This document shows positions 1 through 7,244 of a stretch of DNA of 10,463 bases, piece after piece (position 1 is the first letter of the stretch; each line of letters begins with the position of its first letter). The position numbers and the translations under genes are program-made. The notes beneath the pieces are model-generated. The model did not search any database. It was not told the origin of the DNA and worked only from the letters and a program-made list of their open reading frames with translations. This DNA comes from Bdellovibrionales bacterium. GTDB taxonomy: Bacteria > Bdellovibrionota > Bdellovibrionia > Bdellovibrionales > JAMPXM01. The DNA lies in the NCBI GenBank assembly GCA_005792225.1, contig SXSP01000030.1, positions 1 to 10,463 of the forward strand, given 5' to 3'.

Positions 1-1047
1 GACGGTCTCCTTCACATCACGGATATGTCGTGGGGCCGCGTGAAGCACCCTTCGGAAATCCTCAACATCGGCGACGAAGTAAAAGTTCAAGTTCTCAAGT
101 ACGATACGGAGCGCGAGCGCGTTTCTCTCGGCTTGAAACAGCTTCAACAAGATCCTTGGGAAGCGGCAAAAGACAATTACCCCGCGGGCACAAAGCTTTC
201 GGGCAAAGTCGTATCGCTTGCTGACTACGGCGCGTTCGTTGAACTCGCTGAAGGAATCGAAGGTCTCATCCACGTTTCAGAAATGTCGTGGACGAAGCGC
301 GTGAAGCACCCGTCGCAAGTCGTGAACGTCGGCGATGAAGTGAACGTCGTTGTTCTCGAAGTTGACTCGGCCAACCGCCGCATCAGCCTCGGCATGAAGC
401 AACTCCAGCCGAATCCGTGGATCGAACTGAAAGAAAACTATCCTCCTGGAACGATCATCGAAGGCGAAGTGAAGTCGATCACTGACTTCGGTATCTTCGT
501 TGGAATCGAAGAGGGCATCGACGGTCTTGTTCACATCTCCGACTTCTCGTGGACAAAGCGCGTGAACCATCCCTCCGAGCTCTATGCTAAGGGACAACAG
601 GTTCGTGCGGTCGTTCTCGGTGTTGACATTGAAAACGAGCGTTTCTCGCTCGGTATCAAGCAACTCGAAGCGGATCCGTGGGCACGCATCGACGACAAGT
701 ACAAGATCGGCACTCAGCACGACGTAAAAGTCGTGAAGCTCGCTGACTTCGGTGCTTTCGTTGAGCTCGAGGCTGACATCGAAGGTCTCATTCACGTCTC
801 TGAAATCACGACTGACCGGATCACGAAGCCCGAAGAAGCCGTTAAGACCGGCGACACTCTTCGCGCTGAAATCATCTCGATCGACAAAGACGCTCGCAAG
901 ATCGGCCTCTCGGCTAAGCTTGTGAAACTTCGTGAGTCGAAAGCCGATGTTGACGATTACGTCCGCAAGGCGACTTCGACTTCGAAAACCACGATGGGTG
1001 ATCTCTTCGGAGACGCGCTCAAGTCGGTGAACACGAAGAGCGAGTAA
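1..1047 (+). CDS. rpsA: 30S ribosomal protein S1, C-terminal part (5' end outside window)
   Basis: Ribosomal protein S1 binds mRNA on the small ribosomal subunit and helps initiate translation. The frame is open from base 1, so the gene starts upstream; the ATG at 25 is an internal methionine. What is visible is the end of one S1 (OB-fold) repeat (about bases 1-162) and three further repeats at about 175-420, 433-681 and 700-927. Each carries the hallmark pattern of GxV, then (Y/F)GAFVEL or FGIFVGI, then GL(I/V)H(V/I)S, and the first three end in SLG(L/M/I)KQL followed by a PW linker. This matches repeats 3 to 6 of the usual six-repeat S1. The last repeat is the most divergent (KIGLSAKL) and is followed by a short charged tail ending at TAA 1045-1047. 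The repeat architecture makes the identification very safe. It is followed by a strong terminator and converges with a minus-strand operon. Confidence 0.97.
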   Translation, partial: DGLLHITDMSWGRVKHPSEILNIGDEVKVQVLKYDTERERVSLGLKQLQQDPWEAAKDNYPAGTKLSGKVVSLADYGAFVELAEGIEGLIHVSEMSWTKRVKHPSQVVNVGDEVNVVVLEVDSANRRISLGMKQLQPNPWIELKENYPPGTIIEGEVKSITDFGIFVGIEEGIDGLVHISDFSWTKRVNHPSELYAKGQQVRAVVLGVDIENERFSLGIKQLEADPWARIDDKYKIGTQHDVKVVKLADFGAFVELEADIEGLIHVSEITTDRITKPEEAVKTGDTLRAEIISIDKDARKIGLSAKLVKLRESKADVDDYVRKATSTSKTTMGDLFGDALKSVNTKSE

Positions 1048-1093
1048 ATCGATCTTATCTGGCTAGTGAGTTTGGCAAAATAGCTGCTAGATG

Positions 1094-1125
1094 AAAAACG
1101 GAGAGCGCAGGCTCTCCGTTTTTTT
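1094..1125. terminator. Bidirectional intrinsic terminator between rpsA and the convergent operon
   Basis: An inverted repeat has its left arm at 1094-1106 and right arm at 1111-1123, with core ACGGAGAGC/GCTCTCCGT and a 4-nt GCAG loop. The stem is flanked by A5 on the left and T7 on the right (1119-1125). It therefore has a U-tract when read from either strand, so it can end both rpsA on the plus strand and the secreted-protein operon on the minus strand (stop codon at 1172-1174). It lies 46 nt past the rpsA stop. Confidence 0.9.
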
Positions 1126-1171
1126 GGCATGACCGCTAACTTTGTGAAGCTGGCCGTAGCTAAACTGCGCC

Positions 1172-1699
1172 TCAAATCCCGCTCAAAATCATCTCCGGGA
1201 TCTTTCTGTTGAGGGTATCAAGCGTGTTACGCGCTTTTCTCGCCTCGTGCTCATCCATTGAGTGGAGGAGGAGGACGTAGCCGTCCTTCGTCTTCATCAC
1301 AAAGGCATAGTGGGACATCGCAATCACTTCACCGTCTTCATTTTCTTGGGCCGCTGTTCGAACGATGTACTGACGTTTCTCGAGAGCCTGTTTTGATGCC
1401 CACTTCAATTCCGTCGACACGCCCGTTGGGTCCATATGATCGGCGAGTTGAACCACGAGATCCCGAACGGAGGATTCATCAAGCTTCGTGATTTTGGCGA
1501 CGAGAAAGACATTCACGTCGTCGTACTTTGGGTAACAATTTAAAACTCCGATCACAGAACGGGGAGCGTTCGAGATCAGGAGTTCGGCAGATTTGCGAGG
1601 CGCGAACTGACAATCTGGAGCCGCGGCGAGAGCGGAAGCCGCAGCAATTAAAGCCGAAAAAAATGATGCAGCTAAGGTAAAGAATGCGATCTTCAACAC
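1172..1699 (-). CDS. Small secreted protein of unknown function
   Basis: 175 aa, not recognised as a known family. Residues 1-25 form a clear Sec signal peptide (Lys at position 3, a long Ala/Phe/Leu core, probable cleavage after SALA at about residue 25), so the mature protein should be periplasmic or exported. It has two cysteines in the mature part, C30 and C55, which could form a disulfide. There is no lipobox before C30. The rest looks like a compact alpha/beta domain of about 145 residues with alternating hydrophobic strands (VNVFLVAKI, HYAFVMKT, YVLLLHSM) and a basic C-terminal helix. The start is GTG at 1699, chosen because GAGGAG lies 6 nt upstream. That ribosome binding site overlaps the TGA of the preceding SH3b gene (1710-1712), so translation is probably coupled to it. 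The two products probably act together in the envelope, but that is inference. Confidence 0.85.
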   Translation of the reverse strand: MLKIAFFTLAASFFSALIAAASALAAAPDCQFAPRKSAELLISNAPRSVIGVLNCYPKYDDVNVFLVAKITKLDESSVRDLVVQLADHMDPTGVSTELKWASKQALEKRQYIVRTAAQENEDGEVIAMSHYAFVMKTKDGYVLLLHSMDEHEARKARNTLDTLNRKIPEMILSGI

Positions 1700-1709
1700 G
1701 GGTGGCTCC

Positions 1710-2903
1710 TCAGCGAACCGCGGGGCGGGAGAATTTCAGCTCGAAATCGCCGTACTTCACATCAAGTTCCCGAGCGGTGTCGTCAGTAAATTTGTATTTC
1801 GTCTTGTTGAATTCGACGTAGGGTTTTCCGGCTTTGTCGGCGCAAATTTTAAGCGCGATCGGATTTTCTTCCTTAATGCCTGCGTCGGGCTTCATCATCG
1901 TTGCCATCGACACGAGTTCGGCCGGAACCTTCGCGATCCATTTGCCCTTGCGATACTCGAGCTGGATGCCCATCGAACCGGGCCATGTGCCAAAAAGTTC
2001 GGATCCTCCGCCGTAGGCTTTTTTGAGTCGATCGTTGGCGACGAACTGGTCTCGAGTATTCACGCACTCGCCTTGGTACGCGGGTTTTGGCTTGTCCTTT
2101 TCCGGAGTTTTCTCGGCGACCTTATCGGGTGCGTTTGGAGCATCCTTCGCGGAAGCCGCTTCCGGCGAGGCGCCTATTTTCGATCGAGCGTTCGAAGCAA
2201 TCCAACCTTTCTGACCTTGGTGCCAGACTTCGAGCCACTCGACAGATTTGCCGTTTTCGCTCACGACTTTAGATTTACCGGAGAGGATGAGATTCGATGA
2301 ACTCGCCTCCCGAATCGAACTGACCTTCGTACCCATGAGGCTCGGGTTGTCGCGGATCATGTAGGTGCCGTTGAGTTCCACTTGAGTGAGAGCTTTGCGA
2401 CTCACGTAACCGTAAGCGCCGCTCGGGCTGATGATTTTAATCCAATTTGGTTTACCCGGTACATCTTCGACTTTGAGCGCTTGCCAGTTGTATTTCGCGA
2501 GCGTGCCGTAGCCTTGCGAGTTCGCGTCGGGTTCGCCTCGAACGTTAAAGCTCGAGTTCAACACGTAACCAGAAACGCTGACATTCGAATTTGCTGAAGC
2601 CGCTTGAGGAGTGGGCGTCGATGGCTCCGCCTTCGGTGCCACGGGTGTCGTCTTCTTTGCCTGGTTCTTTTTGGATGGTTGGCTGTTTTTCGTCGGCTCT
2701 GTTTTTGACGGGCGGTCATTGGTCTCTTCCGTCTTCGGAGCGCGGCCAACCGTGACGGGGGATTGTTTAAGGACGTCGGAGTTTCGGCTCGTACGTTCGC
2801 TCTCTCGGATGCCGGCGAGGGCAGGGTGGGCCATGGACAGGCCTGCAGCCACGACGGCGACTAATTGGATCGACTTCACAACGACGGGCTTCGCAACTTT
2901 CAT
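1710..2903 (-). CDS. Secreted protein with SH3b-like domains
   Basis: 397 aa. Residues 1-30 are a signal peptide (KVAKPVVVK n-region, hydrophobic core, cleavage after AHPALA). Residues 31-107 are a low-complexity Lys/Thr/Pro/Ser/Gln linker of the type that spans or threads the cell wall. Residues 108-175 fit a bacterial SH3 domain: FNVRGEPDANSQ matches the typical N(V/I)R..P motif, followed by a WIKI strand and GYVSRKAL, comparable to the GWV motif. Residues 177-240 look like a second, more divergent SH3b copy (MIRDNPS, WLEVWHQGQKGWI). A second Ala/Lys/Pro linker (241-276) leads to a C-terminal domain (277-397) that I do not recognise, with cysteines C280 and C354 and many aromatic strands. 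SH3b domains commonly bind peptidoglycan or peptide ligands, so a wall-associated or sensory role is likely. Start ATG with GGAG 6 nt upstream. First gene of a two-gene operon. Confidence 0.88.
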   Translation of the reverse strand: MKVAKPVVVKSIQLVAVVAAGLSMAHPALAGIRESERTSRNSDVLKQSPVTVGRAPKTEETNDRPSKTEPTKNSQPSKKNQAKKTTPVAPKAEPSTPTPQAASANSNVSVSGYVLNSSFNVRGEPDANSQGYGTLAKYNWQALKVEDVPGKPNWIKIISPSGAYGYVSRKALTQVELNGTYMIRDNPSLMGTKVSSIREASSSNLILSGKSKVVSENGKSVEWLEVWHQGQKGWIASNARSKIGASPEAASAKDAPNAPDKVAEKTPEKDKPKPAYQGECVNTRDQFVANDRLKKAYGGGSELFGTWPGSMGIQLEYRKGKWIAKVPAELVSMATMMKPDAGIKEENPIALKICADKAGKPYVEFNKTKYKFTDDTARELDVKYGDFELKFSRPAVR

Positions 2904-2913
2904 TCGGGGCTCC

Positions 2914-2953
2914 GGTCAGGTGGATGCGTCCTGCGGGTGCAGGTCGCCTGACC
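2914..2953 (-). promoter_or_regulatory. Leader hairpin abutting the SH3b gene's ribosome binding site
   Basis: The outer arms GGTCAGG (2914-2920) and CCTGACC (2947-2953) pair over 7 bp. Inside them CCTGC (2930-2934) and GCAGG (2939-2943) form a 5-bp hairpin with a GGGT loop. In the minus-strand transcript the base of the outer stem is followed at once by the GGAG that serves the ATG at 2903. Such placement can affect ribosome access, but the regulatory role is inferred. Confidence 0.4.
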
Positions 2954-3066
2954 ACGATTGTGCGAACCAAATGCCGTCCGCTCCCCGAATAGATTTTAGA
3001 TGACCGTCCGGCCCGAACCCAGGGCCCAATTTCGCTCGATACCTGTCCACACCCTCGACACGGGGA

Positions 3067-3139
3067 GGCAAGCAGAAGGTACGCCGTACCGCCTGCGGTA
3101 GGGACTACCGCAGGCGGTACGGCCTACCTTCTGCTTGCC
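3067..3139. repeat. 73-nt near-perfect inverted repeat (REP/MITE-like hairpin)
   Basis: Arms 3067-3101 and 3105-3139 pair at 34 of 35 positions. The only exception is a C-C mismatch (3082 against 3124), and the loop is only 3 nt (GGA). Each arm contains smaller palindromes: GGTACGCCGTACC and TACCGCCTGCGGTA on the left, with mirror versions on the right. Either strand can therefore fold as one long stem or as several short hairpins. No T-tract follows directly, so it does not look like a simple terminator. The shape fits a palindromic intergenic repeat such as a REP/BIME or a small MITE; no second copy is visible in this window. The sequence observation is certain, the class is inferred. Confidence 0.9.
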
Positions 3140-3142
3140 ACA

Positions 3143-3165
3143 GCGCCCCGATTCGGACGGGGCGC
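3143..3165 (+). repeat. GC-rich hairpin next to the 73-nt palindrome
   Basis: GCGCCCCG (3143-3150) and CGGGGCGC (3158-3165) form a perfect 8-bp stem with a 7-nt loop. A T6 tract follows at 3176-3181, but about 10 nt separate it from the stem, too far for a textbook intrinsic terminator. It could act as an attenuator in the kinase leader or be part of the same repeat element. It begins only 3 nt after the large hairpin. Confidence 0.55.
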
Positions 3166-3238
3166 CATGGGTGGATTTTTTGCTCTCGTAAGGTTACGCT
3201 CAAACCCCATTCAACAGTTTTTGTAGAGCGGGGGATTT

Positions 3239-5518
3239 TTGTTCAAAGGATGGAAGCTGAGTCTTGAGACGACGCTCGAGAATTTGCAGCGACTCTCCAT
3301 GCGGAGTCCGCTCTCCGCGGTGCTGTTCGTTGGCTTCCTCACGACGGCTTCGATTTCCTTTATCTTCTTTGATCGCGTCCAGAGGGACGAGCGGGATCGG
3401 TTCGATCGAGCCGCCAAAGGTGTCGCGGAATCCGTCGAAGTTCGCTTTCGCGTCTACATCAACGCACTGATCGCCACTCGAAGCTTTGTCGAGGCGAATG
3501 CGGCTGAGGATCACACCGAGGTGACCCTCGCCGAGTACCGCGACTTCATCGACGGTTTAGAGCTGCAAAAAAACTTTCCGGGGCTTCAAGCTTTGGGTTA
3601 CGTCCCGTGGATCGCGTCGGAGAACCTCGAGGAATATTCTCAGCGCGTTCGAAAGAATATCTGGAAAGACTTCAAGGTCTGGCCAACGCAGCCGCGAGAT
3701 GACTACACGACAATTCTTTTTCTGGAACCAGCGGACTGGCGAAACCGGAGGGCACTCGGCTTCGACATGATGACGGAACCGAAACGCCGGGCCGCCATGC
3801 TCTCGGCTCGCGATACAGGACAGCTCGCGGTGACCGAGAGAATCACCTTGGTTCAGGAGACAACACTCGCGCAGCAGGCGGGATTCATCGTCTACGCACC
3901 GATTTATAAGCAGGGTCATCCGACTGATACTGTGGAAAATCGGCGTCTGGCGATCGCGGGTTTCAACTCGGCGGTTTTTCGGGCGGGAGACTTGTTTCAA
4001 CAAATCTCCTATGAGTTCAGCGATAAATTTCCGCGCGTGAGGATCAAGGTTTTTGATGGCATAAATCCCGCTAAGAGCGAGCTCTTGTTCAATTCCGCGA
4101 CCGGAGAGGAAGAAGGACGGCACGTGAGTACGCTCACGGTTCCGGTGGCGGATCAGAGGTGGGCGATCACGGTCGCGTCCACGCCAAGTTTTGAAGTCGG
4201 GAGCGCGCGCAGTCTTCCCTGGTTCATTTTGATTTTGGGTACGATCATTACGCTTCTCACGTTTCTCGTTCTAGGATTCGCGCGCCGTTTTACTCTCAAA
4301 CTCGTTGAAGATCTCGCGGAGAAGGAAGCCACCCGTAACGAAATCGAGAAGGCCAAGCGCGCGGCGGAAGAGGCAAACAGAGCAAAGAGCCAGTTCCTCG
4401 CAAACATGAGTCACGAAATTCGAACTCCGCTCGGGGTCATCACGGGCTTCTCGGATCTCGCTCTCAGCTCAAGTCCTACTCCGGATGAGATGAGAAACTA
4501 TCTGACGACCATCAAGCGGAATAGTCAGCAGCTCACAACCCTCGTTGGCGAGATTCTCGATCTCTCGAAGATTGAGGCGAATAAACTTGAAGTTGAGAAA
4601 ATTCGCTTTTCCCTCCCGAAACTTCTCGACGAAGTCGTGAACTCGCTCGCGTTGCGCGCAAACGAAAAGGGCATTGACCTCGTGCTCGAGCTGGAGAAAC
4701 CAATCCCCGAGTGCATCCTGACAGATCCGACTCGTTTGCGGCAGATTCTCGTGAACCTCATCGGAAACGCGATCAAGTTTACCGAAAAAGGACGTGTGAC
4801 CGTTTCGGCCGAACTTCTCTCGATCGCGGAGATCGGCGCTGACGTGCGCCTGCGGGTCACCATCAAAGATACGGGCATCGGAATTTCGCCCGAGCACCGG
4901 GATGGTTTGTTTCTCCCCTTCCACCAGGGCGACACGTCAATGACGAGAAAGTATGGCGGCACGGGCTTGGGACTCATGCTCTCAAAGCAGCTGGCTCGCG
5001 CGCTCGGTGGAGATCTCGAAATGCGCGAGAGCGAACTGGGTCTCGGAAGCGTTTTTACGTTCACGATCGAAGGCGGGCCGTTCGAAGGCTTTTGGGATCC
5101 CACGAGTGCCGCGAAAGCGGCGACGGCCGACGTGGCTCCCCACCTGAGTCAACCGCTCTCGGGGAAGCGCATTCTCCTCGCCGAGGATGTGAAAGATAAT
5201 CAAATTCTTTTTAGCCGTTATCTGAAGAGGGCGGGTGCTTGGATCGATATCGCAAACAACGGTGCCGAAGCGATCACGATGATCGAGAAGCAGAATTACG
5301 ATGTGATCCTCATGGACATTCAAATGCCGATCCTCGATGGACTCGGTGCGACCTCGCAGATTCGCGCCTTGGGACACCGTGTACCGATTATAGCCCTCAC
5401 CGCCCATGCCCTGCGCGAGGAACGCGAGAAAGCCCTGGGCGGAGGCTTTGATGACTATTTAACGAAGCCCCTGAGCAGTACGACGCTCGTCGAGACGATC
5501 GAACGTCACGTGAATTGA
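3239..5518 (+). CDS. CHASE-domain hybrid sensor histidine kinase
   Basis: 759 aa. It senses an extracytoplasmic signal, autophosphorylates on histidine and passes the phosphate to its own receiver. Order: TM1 at about 26-44; periplasmic CHASE domain at about 70-265 with the hallmark NFPGLQALGYVP (112-123); TM2 at about 327-347; a charged, probably coiled-coil linker (350-385); HisKA with H392 in SHEIRTP; HATPase with N box (N506, N510), G1 box D544-TGIG, F box (558-561) and GGTGLGL (573-579); REC domain from about 643 with acidic E649/D650, phospho-acceptor D693 (LMDIQMP), T721 and K743. All catalytic residues are intact. CHASE domains bind small ligands such as cytokinin-like molecules or peptides; the ligand here is unknown. 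There is no HPt domain, so a separate phosphotransfer protein is expected elsewhere. Start is TTG at 3239 after a GGGGGA only 3 nt upstream; an in-frame stop at 3224 limits extension. ATG at 3299 (residue 21) is a possible alternative that keeps TM1 but lacks a visible SD. Confidence 0.93.
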   Translation: MFKGWKLSLETTLENLQRLSMRSPLSAVLFVGFLTTASISFIFFDRVQRDERDRFDRAAKGVAESVEVRFRVYINALIATRSFVEANAAEDHTEVTLAEYRDFIDGLELQKNFPGLQALGYVPWIASENLEEYSQRVRKNIWKDFKVWPTQPRDDYTTILFLEPADWRNRRALGFDMMTEPKRRAAMLSARDTGQLAVTERITLVQETTLAQQAGFIVYAPIYKQGHPTDTVENRRLAIAGFNSAVFRAGDLFQQISYEFSDKFPRVRIKVFDGINPAKSELLFNSATGEEEGRHVSTLTVPVADQRWAITVASTPSFEVGSARSLPWFILILGTIITLLTFLVLGFARRFTLKLVEDLAEKEATRNEIEKAKRAAEEANRAKSQFLANMSHEIRTPLGVITGFSDLALSSSPTPDEMRNYLTTIKRNSQQLTTLVGEILDLSKIEANKLEVEKIRFSLPKLLDEVVNSLALRANEKGIDLVLELEKPIPECILTDPTRLRQILVNLIGNAIKFTEKGRVTVSAELLSIAEIGADVRLRVTIKDTGIGISPEHRDGLFLPFHQGDTSMTRKYGGTGLGLMLSKQLARALGGDLEMRESELGLGSVFTFTIEGGPFEGFWDPTSAAKAATADVAPHLSQPLSGKRILLAEDVKDNQILFSRYLKRAGAWIDIANNGAEAITMIEKQNYDVILMDIQMPILDGLGATSQIRALGHRVPIIALTAHALREEREKALGGGFDDYLTKPLSSTTLVETIERHVN

Positions 5519-5549
5519 AACCGCCGAGTGACTGTGATAGGTCACGCGG

Positions 5550-6233
5550 ATGCTTTTAAGAAAGATTCTCCTCCTCGGTCTGGCTTTCCTCCTTCTCGGC
5601 CTCTTCATCGAGATCAGCGATGATATGCAGGAGCGTGATTTTGATTCTTTCGACAGCAAGATCATCACGCAGGTCGCAAAGGCGAGAGTTGACGCGCTCA
5701 ATGGTCCCGCCATCGATATCACGGCGCTGGGTTCTTCCACCCTCATCACGCTGTTTCTGATCGTTGCCCTGGCTTTATTGTGGTTGAAGCGCGAGCAATT
5801 CGCCGCGGTTTATCTTTTGATCGGGAGTATCGGGGCTGGACTCGGCACGCGGTTCATGAAAACGGTCTTCGCGCGACCGCGACCCACCGAAGTCGAACCG
5901 TTGATCCATGCGAGCGGGTTCTCCTACCCGAGCGGTCACTCGTTTGGTGCGGCGTCCTTTTATCTGCTCTTGATGTTTCTCGCGTGGAGGTACTACCGAA
6001 AGCTCTGGCAGAGGGTCATGATCGCGACATTCGCGCTGATCATCATTAGCCTCGTTTGTTTCTCGCGAGTTTATTTGGGCGTTCACTACCCGATGGACGT
6101 CTTAGCGGGAGCACTCCTCGGCGCTGCTTGGGTTTGCCTCCTCACGGTGGCAATCTTCGGTCAGGGTTGGCGATCCGAGATCTGGAAACGAACTCACAAA
6201 AACGAAGAAGCTGAGTTCTCAACCGAACCTTAA
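5550..6233 (+). CDS. PAP2-family membrane phosphatase
   Basis: 227 aa integral membrane phosphatase of the type 2 phosphatidic acid phosphatase family. Members remove phosphate from lipid phosphates such as phosphatidic acid, phosphatidylglycerophosphate or undecaprenyl pyrophosphate, on the outer face of the inner membrane. All three signature motifs are present: K104-x6-R111-P112, P127-S-G-H130, and S172-R173-x5-H179-x3-D183. H130 and H179 are the expected catalytic pair. Hydrophobic segments lie at about 4-20, 60-78, 84-100, 133-147, 156-171 and 184-203, giving about six membrane spans with a charged cytoplasmic tail. The substrate cannot be told from sequence. Start ATG 5550 is the first possible one (in-frame TAG at 5538); its SD is weak (TAGG, 9 nt). 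A short inverted repeat GTGAC/GTCAC (5528-5545) sits in the 31-nt gap after the kinase. Probably co-transcribed with the kinase. Confidence 0.93.
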   Translation: MLLRKILLLGLAFLLLGLFIEISDDMQERDFDSFDSKIITQVAKARVDALNGPAIDITALGSSTLITLFLIVALALLWLKREQFAAVYLLIGSIGAGLGTRFMKTVFARPRPTEVEPLIHASGFSYPSGHSFGAASFYLLLMFLAWRYYRKLWQRVMIATFALIIISLVCFSRVYLGVHYPMDVLAGALLGAAWVCLLTVAIFGQGWRSEIWKRTHKNEEAEFSTEP

Positions 6234-7234
6234 GCTCTTCCCGCCTGCGCGATGATTTCGAAGGATTTGAGCCGATCTTCGTGCCGATAAAGATCCGACG
6301 TGATGATGAGTTCGTCGGCTTGGGTTGAGTCGACGAGTCGTCGCAGGCCTTCGCGCACGCGATCCGGTCCACCCACCACGAGCGTCGTGGTCATTGAGCG
6401 TACGGCTTGCTCTTCTTTCGTGGTCCAACGCGTTTCCATGGAACGAACTGGCGGAGGGATCGGCTTTAAGTCTCCCCGCACGAGCGTCGTCAATCTTTGG
6501 TAGAGACTCGTCGCTTGAAACTGCGCCTCATCATCCGTGGCCGCTGCGACCACCGACACTCCAACCATCGCATGAGGTTTCTCGAGAAACCGAGACGGTC
6601 GAAACTGCCACCGGTAAATTTCAAGGGCCTCAAGCATTGCGGCAGGAGCGAAGTGACCCGCAAACGCGTAAGGCCTTCCGGTCGCGGCCGCGAGCTGCGC
6701 GCTGAAGGTGCTAGAACCCAAGATCCAGATCGGCACGTTCGTTCCCGCACCGGGAATCGCTTTGAGTTTTTGCCCGGGTTCTGCGGGATCAAGGTAGGCC
6801 TGAAGTTCTTCGATCAATTCGGGAAAATCATCTCCACGGTGGCGCGTTTCTTTTCTCAACGCCCGCGCGGTCAGCGGGTCGGTTCCGGGCGCCCGCCCCA
6901 ACCCTAAATCGATTCTGTTTGGAAAAAGAATCGCGAGCGTTCCGAACTGTTCCGCGATCACGAGTGGGGCGTGATTCGGTAGCATGATTCCGCCCGATCC
7001 GACACGAATCGTGCGCGTCGCTCCCGCCACGTGGCCGATAAGGACTGACGTTGCGGCACTCGCGATTCCGTCAAGATTGTGATGCTCGGCCATCCAGTAA
7101 CGCTTATACCCCCAGCTCTCGGCATGAACCGCGAGATCACGCGTGTTCGCGAACGCATCGGCGATCGTGTGCCCCTCGGCGTAAGGAACCAAATCGAGAA
7201 CGGAAATGGGAGTTTGCGAGAGAGAACGGCTCAT
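6230..7234 (-). CDS. yhbW: LLM-class flavin-dependent oxidoreductase, YhbW-like
   Basis: 334 aa, nearly the same length as E. coli YhbW (about 335 aa, from memory), with close matches to its conserved blocks: [11 protein letters not shown] (11-21), YWMAEHHN (46-53), [12 protein letters not shown] (57-68), [20 protein letters not shown] (78-97), [14 protein letters not shown] (107-120) and ILGSS/SAQLAAA further on. The family has the bacterial-luciferase TIM-barrel fold and uses reduced flavin; the physiological substrate of YhbW is not established, so only the class is safe. Cytoplasmic. The start ATG 7234 lies 10 nt after the symporter stop (7245-7247), with AGTAGAG, overlapping that stop, as a possible SD, so the gene is probably the last of the operon. 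Its TAA overlaps the TAA of the convergent PAP2 gene by 4 bp. Confidence 0.92.
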   Translation of the reverse strand: MSRSLSQTPISVLDLVPYAEGHTIADAFANTRDLAVHAESWGYKRYWMAEHHNLDGIASAATSVLIGHVAGATRTIRVGSGGIMLPNHAPLVIAEQFGTLAILFPNRIDLGLGRAPGTDPLTARALRKETRHRGDDFPELIEELQAYLDPAEPGQKLKAIPGAGTNVPIWILGSSTFSAQLAAATGRPYAFAGHFAPAAMLEALEIYRWQFRPSRFLEKPHAMVGVSVVAAATDDEAQFQATSLYQRLTTLVRGDLKPIPPPVRSMETRWTTKEEQAVRSMTTTLVVGGPDRVREGLRRLVDSTQADELIITSDLYRHEDRLKSFEIIAQAGRA

Positions 7235-7244
7235 GCCGTCGACT

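Larger units (their letters stand above)
2904..3238. other. 335-bp non-coding divergent region with three hairpins
   Basis: This gap separates the divergent SH3b operon and the histidine kinase gene. I see no credible coding frame in it; the minus-strand and plus-strand frames that cross it are shadows. It contains a leader hairpin at 2914-2953, the large 73-nt hairpin at 3067-3139, a GC-rich hairpin at 3143-3165 and a T6 tract at 3176-3181. Both promoters must lie here. A TAAAAT box reading on the minus strand (2998-2993) could be a -10 element for the SH3b gene, but there is no good -35 partner at the usual distance. For the kinase I could not find a convincing sigma-70 type pair. Confidence 0.7.

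Noticed and set aside
277..795. 172-codon minus-strand frame inside rpsA
   Set aside because: Antisense to well-conserved S1 repeats; its apparent internal repetition merely mirrors those repeats.
175..927. Direct DNA similarity between segments of about 260 bp
   Set aside because: These are the S1 protein repeats of rpsA, not a separate tandem repeat or CRISPR-like array.
2611..3003. 130-codon plus-strand frame running into the divergent gap
   Set aside because: Mostly antisense to the SH3b gene's signal peptide and linker; no SD, and the end is low-complexity Cys/Arg sequence.
3143..3181. Textbook intrinsic terminator upstream of the kinase
   Set aside because: The T tract is about 10 nt from the stem; a normal intrinsic terminator has it directly adjacent. 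Kept only as a hairpin.
3557..4123. 188-codon open frame on the minus strand inside the kinase gene
   Set aside because: It lies fully antisense to the CHASE domain, has no ribosome binding site or family resemblance, and is explained by codon bias of the plus-strand gene.
4525..5103. 192-codon minus-strand open frame opposite the HisKA/HATPase part
   Set aside because: Same situation; the composition (Ser/Arg-rich) is typical of an antisense shadow and the plus-strand frame has all catalytic motifs.
5528..5545. GTGAC/GTCAC inverted repeat between kinase and PAP2 genes as an operator
   Set aside because: Five-bp arms with an 8-nt loop are easily found by chance, and there is no promoter beside it.
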